Program-made: the position numbers and the translations under genes
DNA from: Paenalicyclobacillus mengziensis
GTDB lineage: Bacteria; Bacillota; Bacilli; Alicyclobacillales; Alicyclobacillaceae
DNA: 64,000 bases
Assembly: GCF_017298635.1 (NCBI RefSeq)
Contig: NZ_CP071182.1
Location: 372,001-436,000 of the forward strand
Reading direction: 5' to 3'
Part shown: one piece after another, positions 28,049-36,749 of the stretch
Layout: each line of letters opens with the position of its first letter
Position numbering within the stretch: position 1 is the stretch's first letter
Notes under the pieces: generated by a model
The model's database searches: none
Seen by the model: only the letters and a program-made list of their open reading frames with translations
What the model was told of the DNA's origin: nothing

Positions 28049-28468
28049 ATGGCGGATAGGACAAAAGCCAGCACAGATGACTTAGGTGCTGCGCAAAATC
28101 GGAATGCTCTGGGCCACGAGGAGACGATGCAGAGTGAGGTACACTACGACGTCTATGAGGTGTTTGTTCAAAAGGATATTTTGACGCATCACGTTCATGT
28201 AGGGAGCGTTGTTGCACCTTCACCGGACCTGGCGCTGCAAGTAGCGCGCGAGAATTTCCTTCGTCGTGACACAGCAGTCAACATTTGGGTGGTCCTGCAG
28301 CAAAACGTTCACAGGACATCGTATGAGGACGAGGATGCACTTGCCAATCAGGTTCTCGACAAGAGCTACCGGGAAGTATCAGGCTACTCAGACAATGCTC
28401 AAAAATGGAAGCGTTTTAAGGAGCGGGCCATCACCATCGATGACTTGGTGAATGACCTGAAAAAGTGA
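28049..28468 (+). CDS. paaB: 1,2-phenylacetyl-CoA epoxidase subunit PaaB
   Basis: 139 residues from the ATG at 28049 (GAAGGTG upstream). The frame is open further to 27905 inside paaA but that part is not family-like. YDVYEVFVQKDILTHHVHVG and APSPDLALQVARENFLRRDT are PaaB signatures. It stabilises the PaaAC complex and has no catalytic metal. The N-terminal 28 residues are polar and longer than in E. coli PaaB. Confidence 0.95.
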   Translation: MADRTKASTDDLGAAQNRNALGHEETMQSEVHYDVYEVFVQKDILTHHVHVGSVVAPSPDLALQVARENFLRRDTAVNIWVVLQQNVHRTSYEDEDALANQVLDKSYREVSGYSDNAQKWKRFKERAITIDDLVNDLKK

Positions 28469-28490
28469 CATGCAAAAAGAGGTGAAACCC

Positions 28491-29342
28491 ATGAGTATGG
28501 TAGAGACGACCCGTCCCTTGACGCAGGCCTACAAAGACGCATTGGTTCATTTGCTGCTTGTGTTGGCTGATGACGATCTCGCTTTTGGACACCGCAGCTC
28601 ACAGTGGCTGGGATTAGCGCCGGACCTAGAGGAGGACATTGCTTTCAGTTCGATTGCCCAGGATGAGATTGGCCATGCAGCGTTCTTCTACCGGTTAGTC
28701 AGTGACCTCGCTGGCGAAGACGCGGATGCATTGGCCTTTGCGAGGCCGACTCAGGTCCGGAAAAATGCTCGACTGCTGGAGCAGCAAAATGGGGACTGGG
28801 CGTACACGATTGCAAGAGCTTATGTATACAACATCTTCGAACAAGTGCGACTTGAGGCTTTGCTTGCGTCCAATTACCTGCCGTTGCAGCAAGGCGCTAC
28901 GAAGATTTTACGGGAGGAGCGCTACCACCGATTGCACATGGAAACGTGGTTTCTTCGACTGGCAGAAGCGGGTGGCGAAGCCAGATTTCGCTTGGAAACG
29001 GCTGTAGAGCATGTGTGGGCCGACCTATCTGACCTCTTTACACTCGGAAACCATCAGCACGACTTGATTCACGAGGGGATTTTGCCAACCACTGAACAAG
29101 CGCTGTACGAAGCCTGGCTGACAGAGGTAAAACCGATGTTTGACCGAAGCTCCCTTTACTGGCCAGGTAACAGAGGTGAGCTCACATCTGAAGATTTGTC
29201 TGGCGCAACGACTGCAAAAGTTGATGGGTCTACGAGTGAAGAGGAGAGGAATGGCCGTCTCGGACAGCACAGCGAGCACTTGGACGAATTGCTGCAAACG
29301 ATGACGGAAGTGTACCGCAGCGAGGCTGGTGCAACGTGGTAA
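28491..29342 (+). CDS. paaC: 1,2-phenylacetyl-CoA epoxidase, structural subunit PaaC
   Basis: About 283 residues from the ATG at 28491, with AGAGGTGA 6 nt upstream; a start at 28470 would bury that site. Helical ferritin-like protein (SSIAQDEIGHAAFFYRLVSD, EERYHRLHMETWFL). PaaC pairs with PaaA but lacks a full diiron site in the family. A C-terminal extension of about 40 residues (TTAKVDGSTSEEERNGRLGQ) is polar and unusual. Confidence 0.95.
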   Translation: MSMVETTRPLTQAYKDALVHLLLVLADDDLAFGHRSSQWLGLAPDLEEDIAFSSIAQDEIGHAAFFYRLVSDLAGEDADALAFARPTQVRKNARLLEQQNGDWAYTIARAYVYNIFEQVRLEALLASNYLPLQQGATKILREERYHRLHMETWFLRLAEAGGEARFRLETAVEHVWADLSDLFTLGNHQHDLIHEGILPTTEQALYEAWLTEVKPMFDRSSLYWPGNRGELTSEDLSGATTAKVDGSTSEEERNGRLGQHSEHLDELLQTMTEVYRSEAGATW

Positions 29343-29372
29343 GCATGCGACAGGCCCGTGTACAGAAGGGGA

Positions 29373-29432
29373 GTGGACACGAGACCCGTCGATACACGAC
29401 AAGTGGACACCGGGCAGTTGGATATGAGGGAG
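29373..29432 (+). repeat. Degenerate 15-bp tandem repeat before paaD
   Basis: Four degenerate 15-bp units start at 29373, 29388, 29403 and 29418 (GTGGACACGAGACCC and variants). The last unit runs into the paaD ribosome site. Confidence 0.55.
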
Positions 29433-29441
29433 GTGAGAGAC

Positions 29442-29930
29442 GTGGCAGAGAGTAGAACGGAGACGAAGTTGCTGGATAGGGTACGGGAAGCACTCAGGGA
29501 TGTCAAGGACCCGGAAATTCCAACGCTTAGCCTTGAGGAACTTGGTATGGTTCGAAAGATTGATGTTGAGGGAAATCACGTTTCCGTCCGATTGCTCCCA
29601 ACCTTCGTTGGCTGTCCAGCCGTCGAACTCATTCGCGGCATGGTCGCGAAGCGTATTCTGGAAATCGAGGATGTCCAAGACGTAGAAGTCACGTTTGTCA
29701 TGGACGTTGCCTGGACCTCCGACATGATTACGCACGGCGGACGGCGGAAGTTATCTGAGTTTGGCATCGCACCGCCTCCCCGTCAGTTTTCGCCGAAGTC
29801 AGCACCAAGTTGTCCCTACTGTGGTGCGGAAGATACAAATGTTGTCAGCTTGTTTGGACCCACCGCTTGCCGGGCCGTGTACTATTGCAAAAGCTGTCAG
29901 CAACCTTTTGAGGGCATGAAGTTTGTATGA
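29442..29930 (+). CDS. paaD: Phenylacetate pathway Fe-S assembly factor PaaD
   Basis: 162 residues from a GTG at 29442 with GAGGTGAGAGAC directly before. A frame to 29358 covers the 15-bp repeats and is unlikely to be used. MIP18/DUF59 domain in the first 100 residues (LRDVKDPEIPTLSLEELGM, FVGCPAVELIRG). A C-terminal zinc-ribbon-like module follows with CPYCG and CKSCQQPF. PaaD is thought to help insert Fe-S or metal centres into the epoxidase complex. Ends 48 bp before paaK. Confidence 0.92.
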   Translation: MAESRTETKLLDRVREALRDVKDPEIPTLSLEELGMVRKIDVEGNHVSVRLLPTFVGCPAVELIRGMVAKRILEIEDVQDVEVTFVMDVAWTSDMITHGGRRKLSEFGIAPPPRQFSPKSAPSCPYCGAEDTNVVSLFGPTACRAVYYCKSCQQPFEGMKFV

Positions 29931-29977
29931 CCCCGATGTTGAAGTCACGGGAGAAGACACGAGCGAGGAGGAAATCC

Positions 29978-31309
29978 ATGTACCAGCCAGAGATGGAGAC
30001 AATGGCGAGGGAAGACCTGCACAGACTCCAATTGGAACGACTGCAAGCTACCGTTAGGCGGGTTTATGAAAGAGTCCCCTTTTACCGTCAGGCATTTGAT
30101 GCCGTTCACGTGAAGCCCAGTGATATCAAGAGTCTCGAAGATGTGAAGAGGCTGCCGTTTACGAAAAAATCTCACCTGCGCGAGAACTACCCGTTTGGTC
30201 TGTTCGCTGTCGACAGAAGTGACGTGGTCCGAATTCACGCCTCATCGGGTACGAGAGGAAAGCCAACGGTCGTCGGCTATACCAAACAGGACATCATCAA
30301 CTGGTCTCTGATTGTCGCGCGAGCCATCGTGACTGCGGGGGGGAACCCCGGTGATACCTTCCACAACGCCTACGGATATGGCCTTTTTACCGGCGGCCTC
30401 GGCCTGCACTACGGTGCTGAGGCACTCGGCATGACACTGGTTCCCGTCTCTGGTGGAAACACACCACGGCAAATCACATTGCTCGAAGACTTTCAGCCAC
30501 GAGGCATTGCGGGAACGCCGTCGTATGTGTTGAACATTGCGGAAACCATGGAATCTATGGGGAAAGACCCTCGGGCGACGACCCTTGAATACGGTATCTT
30601 TGGCGCTGAACCGTGGTCAGAAGAGATGCGGCGAACGCTGGAAGACAAGCTTGGCTTAAAGGCGGTGGACATTTACGGACTCTCCGAAGTGATGGGTCCT
30701 GGCGTCGCCATCGAGTGCGCCGATGCGCAAGAAGGGTTGCACGTGGCAGAAGACCATTTCTATGTAGAAGTCATCGATCCCGCTACTCTACAACCACTCC
30801 CGCCGGGCCAATTGGGTGAGCTCGTCTTTACTTCCCTGACTAAAGAAGCGTTCCCGGTCATCCGCTACCGCACCGGAGATATGGCTTTCTTGTATGAAGA
30901 GCGTTGCCGCTGCGGACGCACACACACCCGAATGTCCCGCATCAAAGGACGCATTGACGATATGGTCATCATCCGCGGTGTGAACGTGTTCCCATCGGAA
31001 ATCGAATCTGTCATCCTGAGCCATCCGGATTTAACTCCGTATTATCAGGTGCACATTGAACGGGAAGGTACGCTTGACGAAATTACCGTACATGCTGAGG
31101 TATCGGAAGAATTTTTGCAAAAAACAGGAGGTTTTGATATTGATTCCGATCACTTCCGCAGGGTCAAGCACGAAATCATCCATGAACTGAGGAATGTCCT
31201 GCTCATCACCACCAGAGTGCATCTGTGCGAACCGCAAACCCTTCCGCGAAGTGAAGGCAAGGCAATTCGGGTGGTCGACAAACGCCATCTGTACCAGACC
31301 AACCAATAA
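29978..31309 (+). CDS. paaK: Phenylacetate-CoA ligase
   Basis: 443 residues from the ATG at 29978 with GAGGAGG upstream. AMP-forming acyl-CoA ligase: the phosphate loop is SSGTRGKPTVVGYT, the adenine and acid regions are YGIFGAEPWSEEMRRTLE and YRTGDMAFLYEERC, and the C-terminal domain holds GRIDDMVIIRGVNVFPSEIE. It activates phenylacetate with ATP and CoA, the entry step of the pathway. Ends 140 bp before the thiolase. Confidence 0.96.
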   Translation: MYQPEMETMAREDLHRLQLERLQATVRRVYERVPFYRQAFDAVHVKPSDIKSLEDVKRLPFTKKSHLRENYPFGLFAVDRSDVVRIHASSGTRGKPTVVGYTKQDIINWSLIVARAIVTAGGNPGDTFHNAYGYGLFTGGLGLHYGAEALGMTLVPVSGGNTPRQITLLEDFQPRGIAGTPSYVLNIAETMESMGKDPRATTLEYGIFGAEPWSEEMRRTLEDKLGLKAVDIYGLSEVMGPGVAIECADAQEGLHVAEDHFYVEVIDPATLQPLPPGQLGELVFTSLTKEAFPVIRYRTGDMAFLYEERCRCGRTHTRMSRIKGRIDDMVIIRGVNVFPSEIESVILSHPDLTPYYQVHIEREGTLDEITVHAEVSEEFLQKTGGFDIDSDHFRRVKHEIIHELRNVLLITTRVHLCEPQTLPRSEGKAIRVVDKRHLYQTNQ

Positions 31310-31403
31310 GACGCGCGCAGGGAGCGCGTTCAAATCCAAAAGCTTAGCGAATCCTAGCGAATCCAAAAGCGAAGCAAATTCGAAAGCGTTTGCACAAAAC
31401 CAC

Positions 31404-31409
31404 TATAAT
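31404..31409 (+). promoter_or_regulatory. -10 box of an internal promoter before the thiolase gene
   Basis: A perfect TATAAT lies 40 bp before the thiolase ATG in the only long gap of the paa operon. A TTCGAA 19 bp upstream could serve as -35. The gap also has AGCGAATCC repeats. The thiolase may thus have its own promoter. Confidence 0.4.
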
Positions 31410-31449
31410 AGTAAGTAACGTTGCAATTTTGCGAGCGAGGAGAGAGGAC

Positions 31450-32655
31450 ATGAGAGAAGCGGTCATCATAGACGCCGTGCGCACCCCCTTTGGGCGCTAC
31501 CGCGGCACACTGAAGTCCGTCCGACCTGATGATATGGCTGCTCTGGTGATACGGGCATTGCTCGACAGGAACAAAGCCCTAAACCCTGAGGCGATTGAAG
31601 ATGTTGTGTTCGGGGCAGCGAATCAGGCTGGCGAAGACAATCGAAATGTCGCCAGAATGGCCGTGTTATTGGCTGGTTTGCCGGTCTCTGTTGCGGGAGC
31701 AACCGTCAATCGTCTCTGCGGATCAAGTCTGGAAGCCGTAAATCTTTCTGCAGCCAACATCATGGCCGGGGCAGCTGACGTGATGATTGCCGGCGGTGTC
31801 GAGAGCATGTCGCGTGCCCCGCTTGTGATGTTAAAACCAGAGGAGGAATTCGCGCGGGGTGACAGGCAAATGGTCGATACCACCCTCGGCTGGCGCTTTA
31901 CAAATCCACGGCTCGCTGAAATGTACCATCCGTACAGCATGGGGGAGACCGCAGAGAATGTAGCGGAAAAGTACGGAATTGGTCGGGACGAGCAAGATGA
32001 GTTTGCACGCACGAGTCAAATGCGCGCAGCGCAAGCCTGGGCACAAGGGCGCTATCAGGACCACGTGATTCCAGTAGAAGTTCCGCTTGGCCGGGGACAG
32101 ACGGGACTCTTTAGCCAAGATGAACACATGCGACCAAATACAACCCTAGAACAACTCGCGAAGCTTAAGCCGGCCTTTAAGAAAGGTGGCACGGTGACGG
32201 CTGGGAACTCATCAGGGATTAACGACGGTGCATCTGCGATACTTCTGATGGAGAAAGACTACGCACTTTCCCTCGGATTCAAACCGCTTGCCCGGGTGGT
32301 CAGCTATGCAGTTGCCGGTGTCGATCCGGCCTACATGGGCATCGGACCCGTCTACGCCACCAGGAAGTTGCTTTCTCGCGCGGGTCTTCGTGTCTCCGAT
32401 ATCGATCTCGTTGAACTCAATGAGGCCTTCGCCGCGCAGTCGATTGCCTGTGTGAGTGAACTCGGGCTCGATATGGACAAGGTCAATGTGAACGGTGGAG
32501 CCATTGCCATTGGTCACCCGCTTGGAGCGAGTGGCGGGCGCATTCTCGGTGGTTTGGTTCACGAACTTGTCCGTCGCGGGGGCAAGTACGGTATCGCGAC
32601 GATGTGCATCGGCGTCGGGCAAGGTATCGCGACCTTGGTGGAGCGGCTGGACTGA
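31450..32655 (+). CDS. Acetyl-CoA acyltransferase (thiolase), probable PaaJ
   Basis: 401 residues from the ATG at 31450 after GGAGAGAGG. Catalytic residues are in place: Cys in NRLCGSSLEAVN, His in NGGAIAIGHPLGASGGR and the second Cys in MCIGVGQG. In this setting it would cleave 3-oxoadipyl-CoA to acetyl-CoA and succinyl-CoA (PaaJ). General 3-ketoacyl-CoA thiolases are similar, so the substrate is inferred. Closes the operon with a terminator at 32669-32689. Confidence 0.9.
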   Translation: MREAVIIDAVRTPFGRYRGTLKSVRPDDMAALVIRALLDRNKALNPEAIEDVVFGAANQAGEDNRNVARMAVLLAGLPVSVAGATVNRLCGSSLEAVNLSAANIMAGAADVMIAGGVESMSRAPLVMLKPEEEFARGDRQMVDTTLGWRFTNPRLAEMYHPYSMGETAENVAEKYGIGRDEQDEFARTSQMRAAQAWAQGRYQDHVIPVEVPLGRGQTGLFSQDEHMRPNTTLEQLAKLKPAFKKGGTVTAGNSSGINDGASAILLMEKDYALSLGFKPLARVVSYAVAGVDPAYMGIGPVYATRKLLSRAGLRVSDIDLVELNEAFAAQSIACVSELGLDMDKVNVNGGAIAIGHPLGASGGRILGGLVHELVRRGGKYGIATMCIGVGQGIATLVERLD

Positions 32656-32668
32656 CCAGAGAGGGTAT

Positions 32669-32689
32669 GCCCCTGACATGGGGCTTTTT
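32669..32689 (+). terminator. Rho-independent terminator of the paa operon
   Basis: GCCCC, loop TGACAT, GGGGC, then TTTTT. Confidence 0.75.
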
Positions 32690-32750
32690 CCTATATCCGG
32701 ATTCGTCAACCCCGTAGGTACAATTATCTGCACAAATCGAAAATTCGTGT

Positions 32751-32780
32751 TTGACAGTCTTGTTAAACGCATGGTATAGT
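32751..32780 (+). promoter_or_regulatory. Sigma-A promoter of the exporter leader
   Basis: TTGACA (32751-32756), 18-bp spacer and TATAGT (32775-32780). A good promoter just before the leader peptide. Confidence 0.8.
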
Positions 32781-32824
32781 CTCCATGTTTCACCATACAC
32801 TTTGTGTGAAGGAGGTTGGCACGG

Positions 32825-32905
32825 ATGCAAAGCCCAATCGGAGTTGCCCCAACGAAATTCATCGGCTTGTGTCCAAGGCTGACCTCGTGGTGTAGGGTGC
32901 TGTAA
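32825..32905 (+). CDS. Leader peptide of the ABC exporter operon (BmrB-like role)
   Basis: A 26-codon frame with a near-perfect AAGGAGG site 9 nt upstream. The peptide begins MQSPIGVAPTKF and ends SWCRVL. A terminator begins 12 nt after its stop. It does not resemble any protein I know. In Bacillus subtilis the exporter genes bmrC and bmrD lie behind the leader bmrB, whose stalled translation lets transcription read through. Gene order, strong site and terminator are the same here. A segment within the frame (32872-32884) can pair with the terminator arm (32926-32937), as an antiterminator would. Confidence 0.7.
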   Translation: MQSPIGVAPTKFIGLCPRLTSWCRVL

Positions 32906-32916
32906 CTGCACATCAC

Positions 32917-32950
32917 ACTCCAGGCGGTGAGCCTGGAGTTTTTTATTTTT
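32917..32950 (+). terminator. Attenuator terminator after the leader peptide
   Basis: ACTCCAGGC, loop GGTGA, GCCTGGAGT, followed by a T-rich tract. A perfect 9-bp stem. Its loop and 3' arm are nearly complementary to 32872-32884 in the leader frame. Confidence 0.8.
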
Positions 32951-33071
32951 CTGGCAGCCGTCAAAAACGGGGGCGACCTTACTGAGTTTGGGGCGACCGC
33001 ACTGACCTCGTTGTCCGATTCCTTTTTTGACGACTGCCAACTCCAGGTCTCGAAACCGCACACGAACGTCA

Positions 33072-33102
33072 AGCCGTGGACTCGTCTCGTCCACGGCTTT
33101 TT
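33072..33102 (+). terminator. Second terminator in the exporter leader
   Basis: AGCCGTGGAC, 7-nt loop, GTCCACGGCT, with the final T continuing into a short T run. A perfect 10-bp stem. It lies 26 bp before the first ABC gene. Between the two terminators a 16-bp inverted repeat (32952-32967 with 33024-33039, one G-T pair) can form a long-range stem. Confidence 0.75.
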
Positions 33103-33128
33103 GTCGCCAAAAGGAGGGTTACGGAATT

Positions 33129-34856
33129 ATGAATTGGTTGATTCGTTACTTGAAACCTGTGAAAGGCCGAATGCTGACCTTGCTTGTCCTTTTGCTTGTG
33201 ACAACGGGTCTGCAATTGGTGAACCCGCAAATTGTCCAGCACTTCATCGACACCGCGTCTTCGCACGGGACCATCATCAGCCTTCTCTGGCTTGCCGGCC
33301 TGTACTTAGCCATTGCCGTCGTCAATCAACTCGCCACCGTTGCCGTCAGCTACCTTGGGAACGATGTGGCTTGGCGGGCAACGAATACGCTTCGCGAAGA
33401 CTTGGTGAGGCACACGCTTCGTCTCGACATGGACTTTCACAACCGAAAGAGCCCTGGCGAGATGATAGAGCGCATCGACGGAGACGTCACGAACATGTCC
33501 AACTTCTTTGCCATGTTCATCGCGGAGGTCATTGGGAGCTTTGTCCTTTTGACTGGGATTCTCATCGTGATGTTCTTTCACAACTGGCTGATTGCAAGCG
33601 TCATGACCGTTTTCACACTCGCTTCCATTGGTGTCATGACCTGGATTCGCGATCTCGGTGTTTCCGCTTCACAGGCCGAGCGTCAAGCAAGCGCGCAACT
33701 GTTTGGATTGATTGAGGAGCGCATCGCCGGAATCGAAGACGTGCAAGCAAACGGCAACGTTCCGTACGTTATCCGCCGCTTCCACCGTGCTATGAGAAGA
33801 GTGTTTGAGACCGGCAGGCGAGCCTGGATGCTCCGCGTCATTCCATGGAATGCGACAGTCGCGTTGTACACCCTGGCCATGACCGTTGTGCTGCTTCTTG
33901 GCGTCCATTTGTATCTGACAGGGCACGCGACTCTCGGGACGCTCTACCTGTTCTACCAATACACGCAGATGTTGAACGATCCGATTGAGCAGCTTGGCAA
34001 TCAGATGCAGGAGTTCCAAAAGGCAAAGTCAGGAATGCGCCGGTCCATCGAACTCCTCTCGCTAAAGAGCAACATTGTGGACGGAGACGAGGACGGGACC
34101 GCCTTGCCAGCCGGGCCGCTGGATGTAGAGTTCCGTCACGTCGACTTCAGTTACAACGGTGACGAGCGAGTCCTGCATGACATTCACTTTCGCCTCGCAC
34201 CGGGCGAGCGGCTCGGTATTGTTGGCCGAACAGGAAGCGGCAAGTCGAGCATCAGTCGGCTTTTACTGCGGCTCTACAACGTCGACAGCGGGTCAATCCG
34301 CATTGGCGGCGTGGACATACGCACCCTTCGTCTCGAAGCATTGTATCAGCGTGTCGGAATGGTTACGCAGGATGTGCAGTTGTTTGACGGATCACTCCGA
34401 GATAACCTGACTCTCTTTAACCGCCAGGTGAGCGACAGTGACATCCTTGCAACCACCGACCGTCTCGGTTTGCGCACATTTATCGATGCGATGCCGGAGG
34501 GACTCGACACCCACTTGTCTGCGGGCGGAGCCTCGCTGTCAGCGGGCGAGGCCCAATTGTTTGCCTTGACGCGGGTATTTCTGACCCGACCGAGTCTGGT
34601 CATTCTCGACGAGCCGTCGTCCAGGCTCGATCCCGCTACAGAAGCAACCCTGCAGTTGGCCGTCGACGAGTTGCTCCAAAATTGTACCGGGATGGTCATC
34701 GCACATCGGCTGTTAACGCTTGAAAAAGTCGACAAAATTATGGTCCTTGGCCAAGGCCGCATCGTCGAGTTTGGAGACCGGGCAGCCCTGGCCGCAGCTG
34801 AAACATCTCACTTCGCGGGGCTGCTGCGAACTTCTCGGCAGGAGGAACTCGCATGA
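33129..34856 (+). CDS. ABC exporter subunit, catalytic half (BmrC/D-type heterodimer)
   Basis: 575 residues from the ATG at 33129, with AAGGAGG about 11 nt upstream. Six membrane segments (residues 15-310), then an ATPase domain: GRTGSGKSSISR, a non-canonical signature LSAGEAQ in place of LSGGQ, a canonical Walker B LVILDEPSSRLD, and the switch His in MVIAHRLL. Together with the next gene it forms a heterodimeric multidrug-type exporter with one normal and one degenerate ATP site. Preceded by the leader and terminators, so probably antibiotic-induced. 21 bp before the second subunit. Confidence 0.9.
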   Translation: MNWLIRYLKPVKGRMLTLLVLLLVTTGLQLVNPQIVQHFIDTASSHGTIISLLWLAGLYLAIAVVNQLATVAVSYLGNDVAWRATNTLREDLVRHTLRLDMDFHNRKSPGEMIERIDGDVTNMSNFFAMFIAEVIGSFVLLTGILIVMFFHNWLIASVMTVFTLASIGVMTWIRDLGVSASQAERQASAQLFGLIEERIAGIEDVQANGNVPYVIRRFHRAMRRVFETGRRAWMLRVIPWNATVALYTLAMTVVLLLGVHLYLTGHATLGTLYLFYQYTQMLNDPIEQLGNQMQEFQKAKSGMRRSIELLSLKSNIVDGDEDGTALPAGPLDVEFRHVDFSYNGDERVLHDIHFRLAPGERLGIVGRTGSGKSSISRLLLRLYNVDSGSIRIGGVDIRTLRLEALYQRVGMVTQDVQLFDGSLRDNLTLFNRQVSDSDILATTDRLGLRTFIDAMPEGLDTHLSAGGASLSAGEAQLFALTRVFLTRPSLVILDEPSSRLDPATEATLQLAVDELLQNCTGMVIAHRLLTLEKVDKIMVLGQGRIVEFGDRAALAAAETSHFAGLLRTSRQEELA

Positions 34857-34877
34857 CAATCGACAGGAGGCGTCTAC

Positions 34878-36749
34878 ATGACTGTTTCGAAACTGCTCGG
34901 AAGGTTACTCACCTTTCGTCCAGGTCTTTATTTGATAAACGCGATTCTATGGACCATATTTCACTCCGTGCCGGCCCTCGTCGGACTCGGCATGCAGTGG
35001 TTCTTTAACCGCGCGACCGCTCACTCACACAACCTTGCTTGGTTGGCCGTCCCGCTGGTAGTGGTTGCGGTCGTTCGATTCACCCGCGTCGGCGTGTTCT
35101 TCGCGGCGTTTTACGAGTGGATCACGATGCTCTACCACGTCCAGGCCATGCTTCGCGCGAATATGCTAAAGGGTATCATGCGTTGGCCCGGCCGAAACCT
35201 TCCCGCCACATCCGGCGAGGCGATGAGCAGGTTTCGCGGTGACGTCGATGAAGTCGCCGAGTACATCGAGTCGTGGACAGACTTTTGGGGGCGATTGGTG
35301 TTCGCGGTTGTATCCCTCGTTATCATGGCAAGAGTCAGTTGGCAGATTACGGCTGTTGCCATTTTGCCATTATTGGTTGTGACGGTTCTAAACAACCTCT
35401 CCGGCAACCGCGCTCGCCGCTACAGCCAGATGAGCCGCGAGGCAACCGGGCGCATCACCAGTTTTATTGCAGAAATCTACACCTCTGTCCAGGCACTGAA
35501 ACTGGGGCGAGCAGAGCAGAGTGTCCTAGAGCGTTTTGTCGACCTGAATGAGCAGCGCCGCCAGGCGGCGCTCAAAGACAACCTGTTCAAACAGTGGATG
35601 CAGTCTATGAATCAGCATGTACTGAACATCTCCACAGGGGTCATATTGCTCATGTGCGCTGCACAGATGCGGGCCGGTCACTTTACGGTTGGTGACTTTG
35701 CACTGTTCACTTTCTACCTTGGCAACTTCGCTTTTAGCATCTCGCTGTTTGGGTATATGATTTTCCAGCACAAGCGCCTACGCGTATCGCTGGACCGGAT
35801 GCGCATCTTGTTTCGCCCCGGCGAAGAAGCCCGGATTGGCCATCACAGTGACATTTACCTGTATCAGGACCCACCAGCGGTTGATGTGACACACGGCCTT
35901 GGCGGATTCCAGAACTTGAAAGTCAGTGGCCTTACCTATCGGTATCCGCATTCAGACAACGGCGTGTTTGATGCGAGCTTTGAGCTCAGTCGTGGAGAAT
36001 TCCTCGTCATCACAGGACGCATCAAATCGGGTAAGTCAACCATGGTCCGGACACTGCTCGGGCTATTGCCAAAACAGGCAGGGACGATTTTGTGGAATGG
36101 GGAGTTGGTCGAACATCCAGCTGAATTCCTGATTCCTCCCCGGACAGCCTATACGCCACAGGTTCCACGGTTGTTCAGCGATCCGCTGCGTGAAAACATC
36201 ACCCAGGGCCGCTCCGCCGGTTTACAGGAGCTGAACGCTGCCATTCGAGCCGCCGTGATGGACCGAGACATTGAGGAACTGGAGAACGGACTCGACACCT
36301 TCGTTGGACCGCGTGGTGTCATGCTGTCTGGCGGACAGATACAGCGGGCTGCAACAGCACGTATGATGATGACGCAAGCAGACGTACTCATTTTCGATGA
36401 CCTGTCGAGTGCACTGGACGTTGAGACAGAGAAGGAACTGTGGGATCGGTTGTTTCAGGAATCGGGCGGGCTCACCACGTGTATCGCCGTCTCTCATCGC
36501 AGGGCTGCACTCGCCAGAGCCGATTTCATTTTGGTGATGAAAGACGGACGCATCGATGGAGCAGGGACACTAGCGGACCTGCTTGCAACCAATGCGGAGA
36601 TGCAGCTTTTGTGGCAAGGCGAAGAAACTGCCACTCCTTGCAGCAGCAGGGATGGTAATTCTGGGGATGGACAGTCGGGTACTTCGACGGGTCAATCAGG
36701 CAACTTAGCGGGTCAAATGGAAGAGACTGAAGCGGAGTACGCTGGGTGA
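34878..36749 (+). CDS. ABC exporter subunit, degenerate-Walker-B half
   Basis: 623 residues, ATG with CAGGAGG upstream. Membrane domain in residues 20-310, ATPase with GRIKSGKSTMVR, canonical LSGGQIQRA, but Walker B VLIFDDLSSALD has Asp where the catalytic Glu should be. The partner gene has the normal Glu and a weak signature, which is the pattern of BmrCD and TM287/288 heterodimers. The last 35 residues are low-complexity (G, S, Q, T, E) and the 3' end runs into an 18-bp tandem repeat. Confidence 0.9.
   Translation: MTVSKLLGRLLTFRPGLYLINAILWTIFHSVPALVGLGMQWFFNRATAHSHNLAWLAVPLVVVAVVRFTRVGVFFAAFYEWITMLYHVQAMLRANMLKGIMRWPGRNLPATSGEAMSRFRGDVDEVAEYIESWTDFWGRLVFAVVSLVIMARVSWQITAVAILPLLVVTVLNNLSGNRARRYSQMSREATGRITSFIAEIYTSVQALKLGRAEQSVLERFVDLNEQRRQAALKDNLFKQWMQSMNQHVLNISTGVILLMCAAQMRAGHFTVGDFALFTFYLGNFAFSISLFGYMIFQHKRLRVSLDRMRILFRPGEEARIGHHSDIYLYQDPPAVDVTHGLGGFQNLKVSGLTYRYPHSDNGVFDASFELSRGEFLVITGRIKSGKSTMVRTLLGLLPKQAGTILWNGELVEHPAEFLIPPRTAYTPQVPRLFSDPLRENITQGRSAGLQELNAAIRAAVMDRDIEELENGLDTFVGPRGVMLSGGQIQRAATARMMMTQADVLIFDDLSSALDVETEKELWDRLFQESGGLTTCIAVSHRRAALARADFILVMKDGRIDGAGTLADLLATNAEMQLLWQGEETATPCSSRDGNSGDGQSGTSTGQSGNLAGQMEETEAEYAG

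Noticed and set aside
32927..33715. 262-residue plus-strand frame beginning MSLEFF
   Set aside because: It runs out of frame across the ABC gene and begins inside the terminator; shadow frame.
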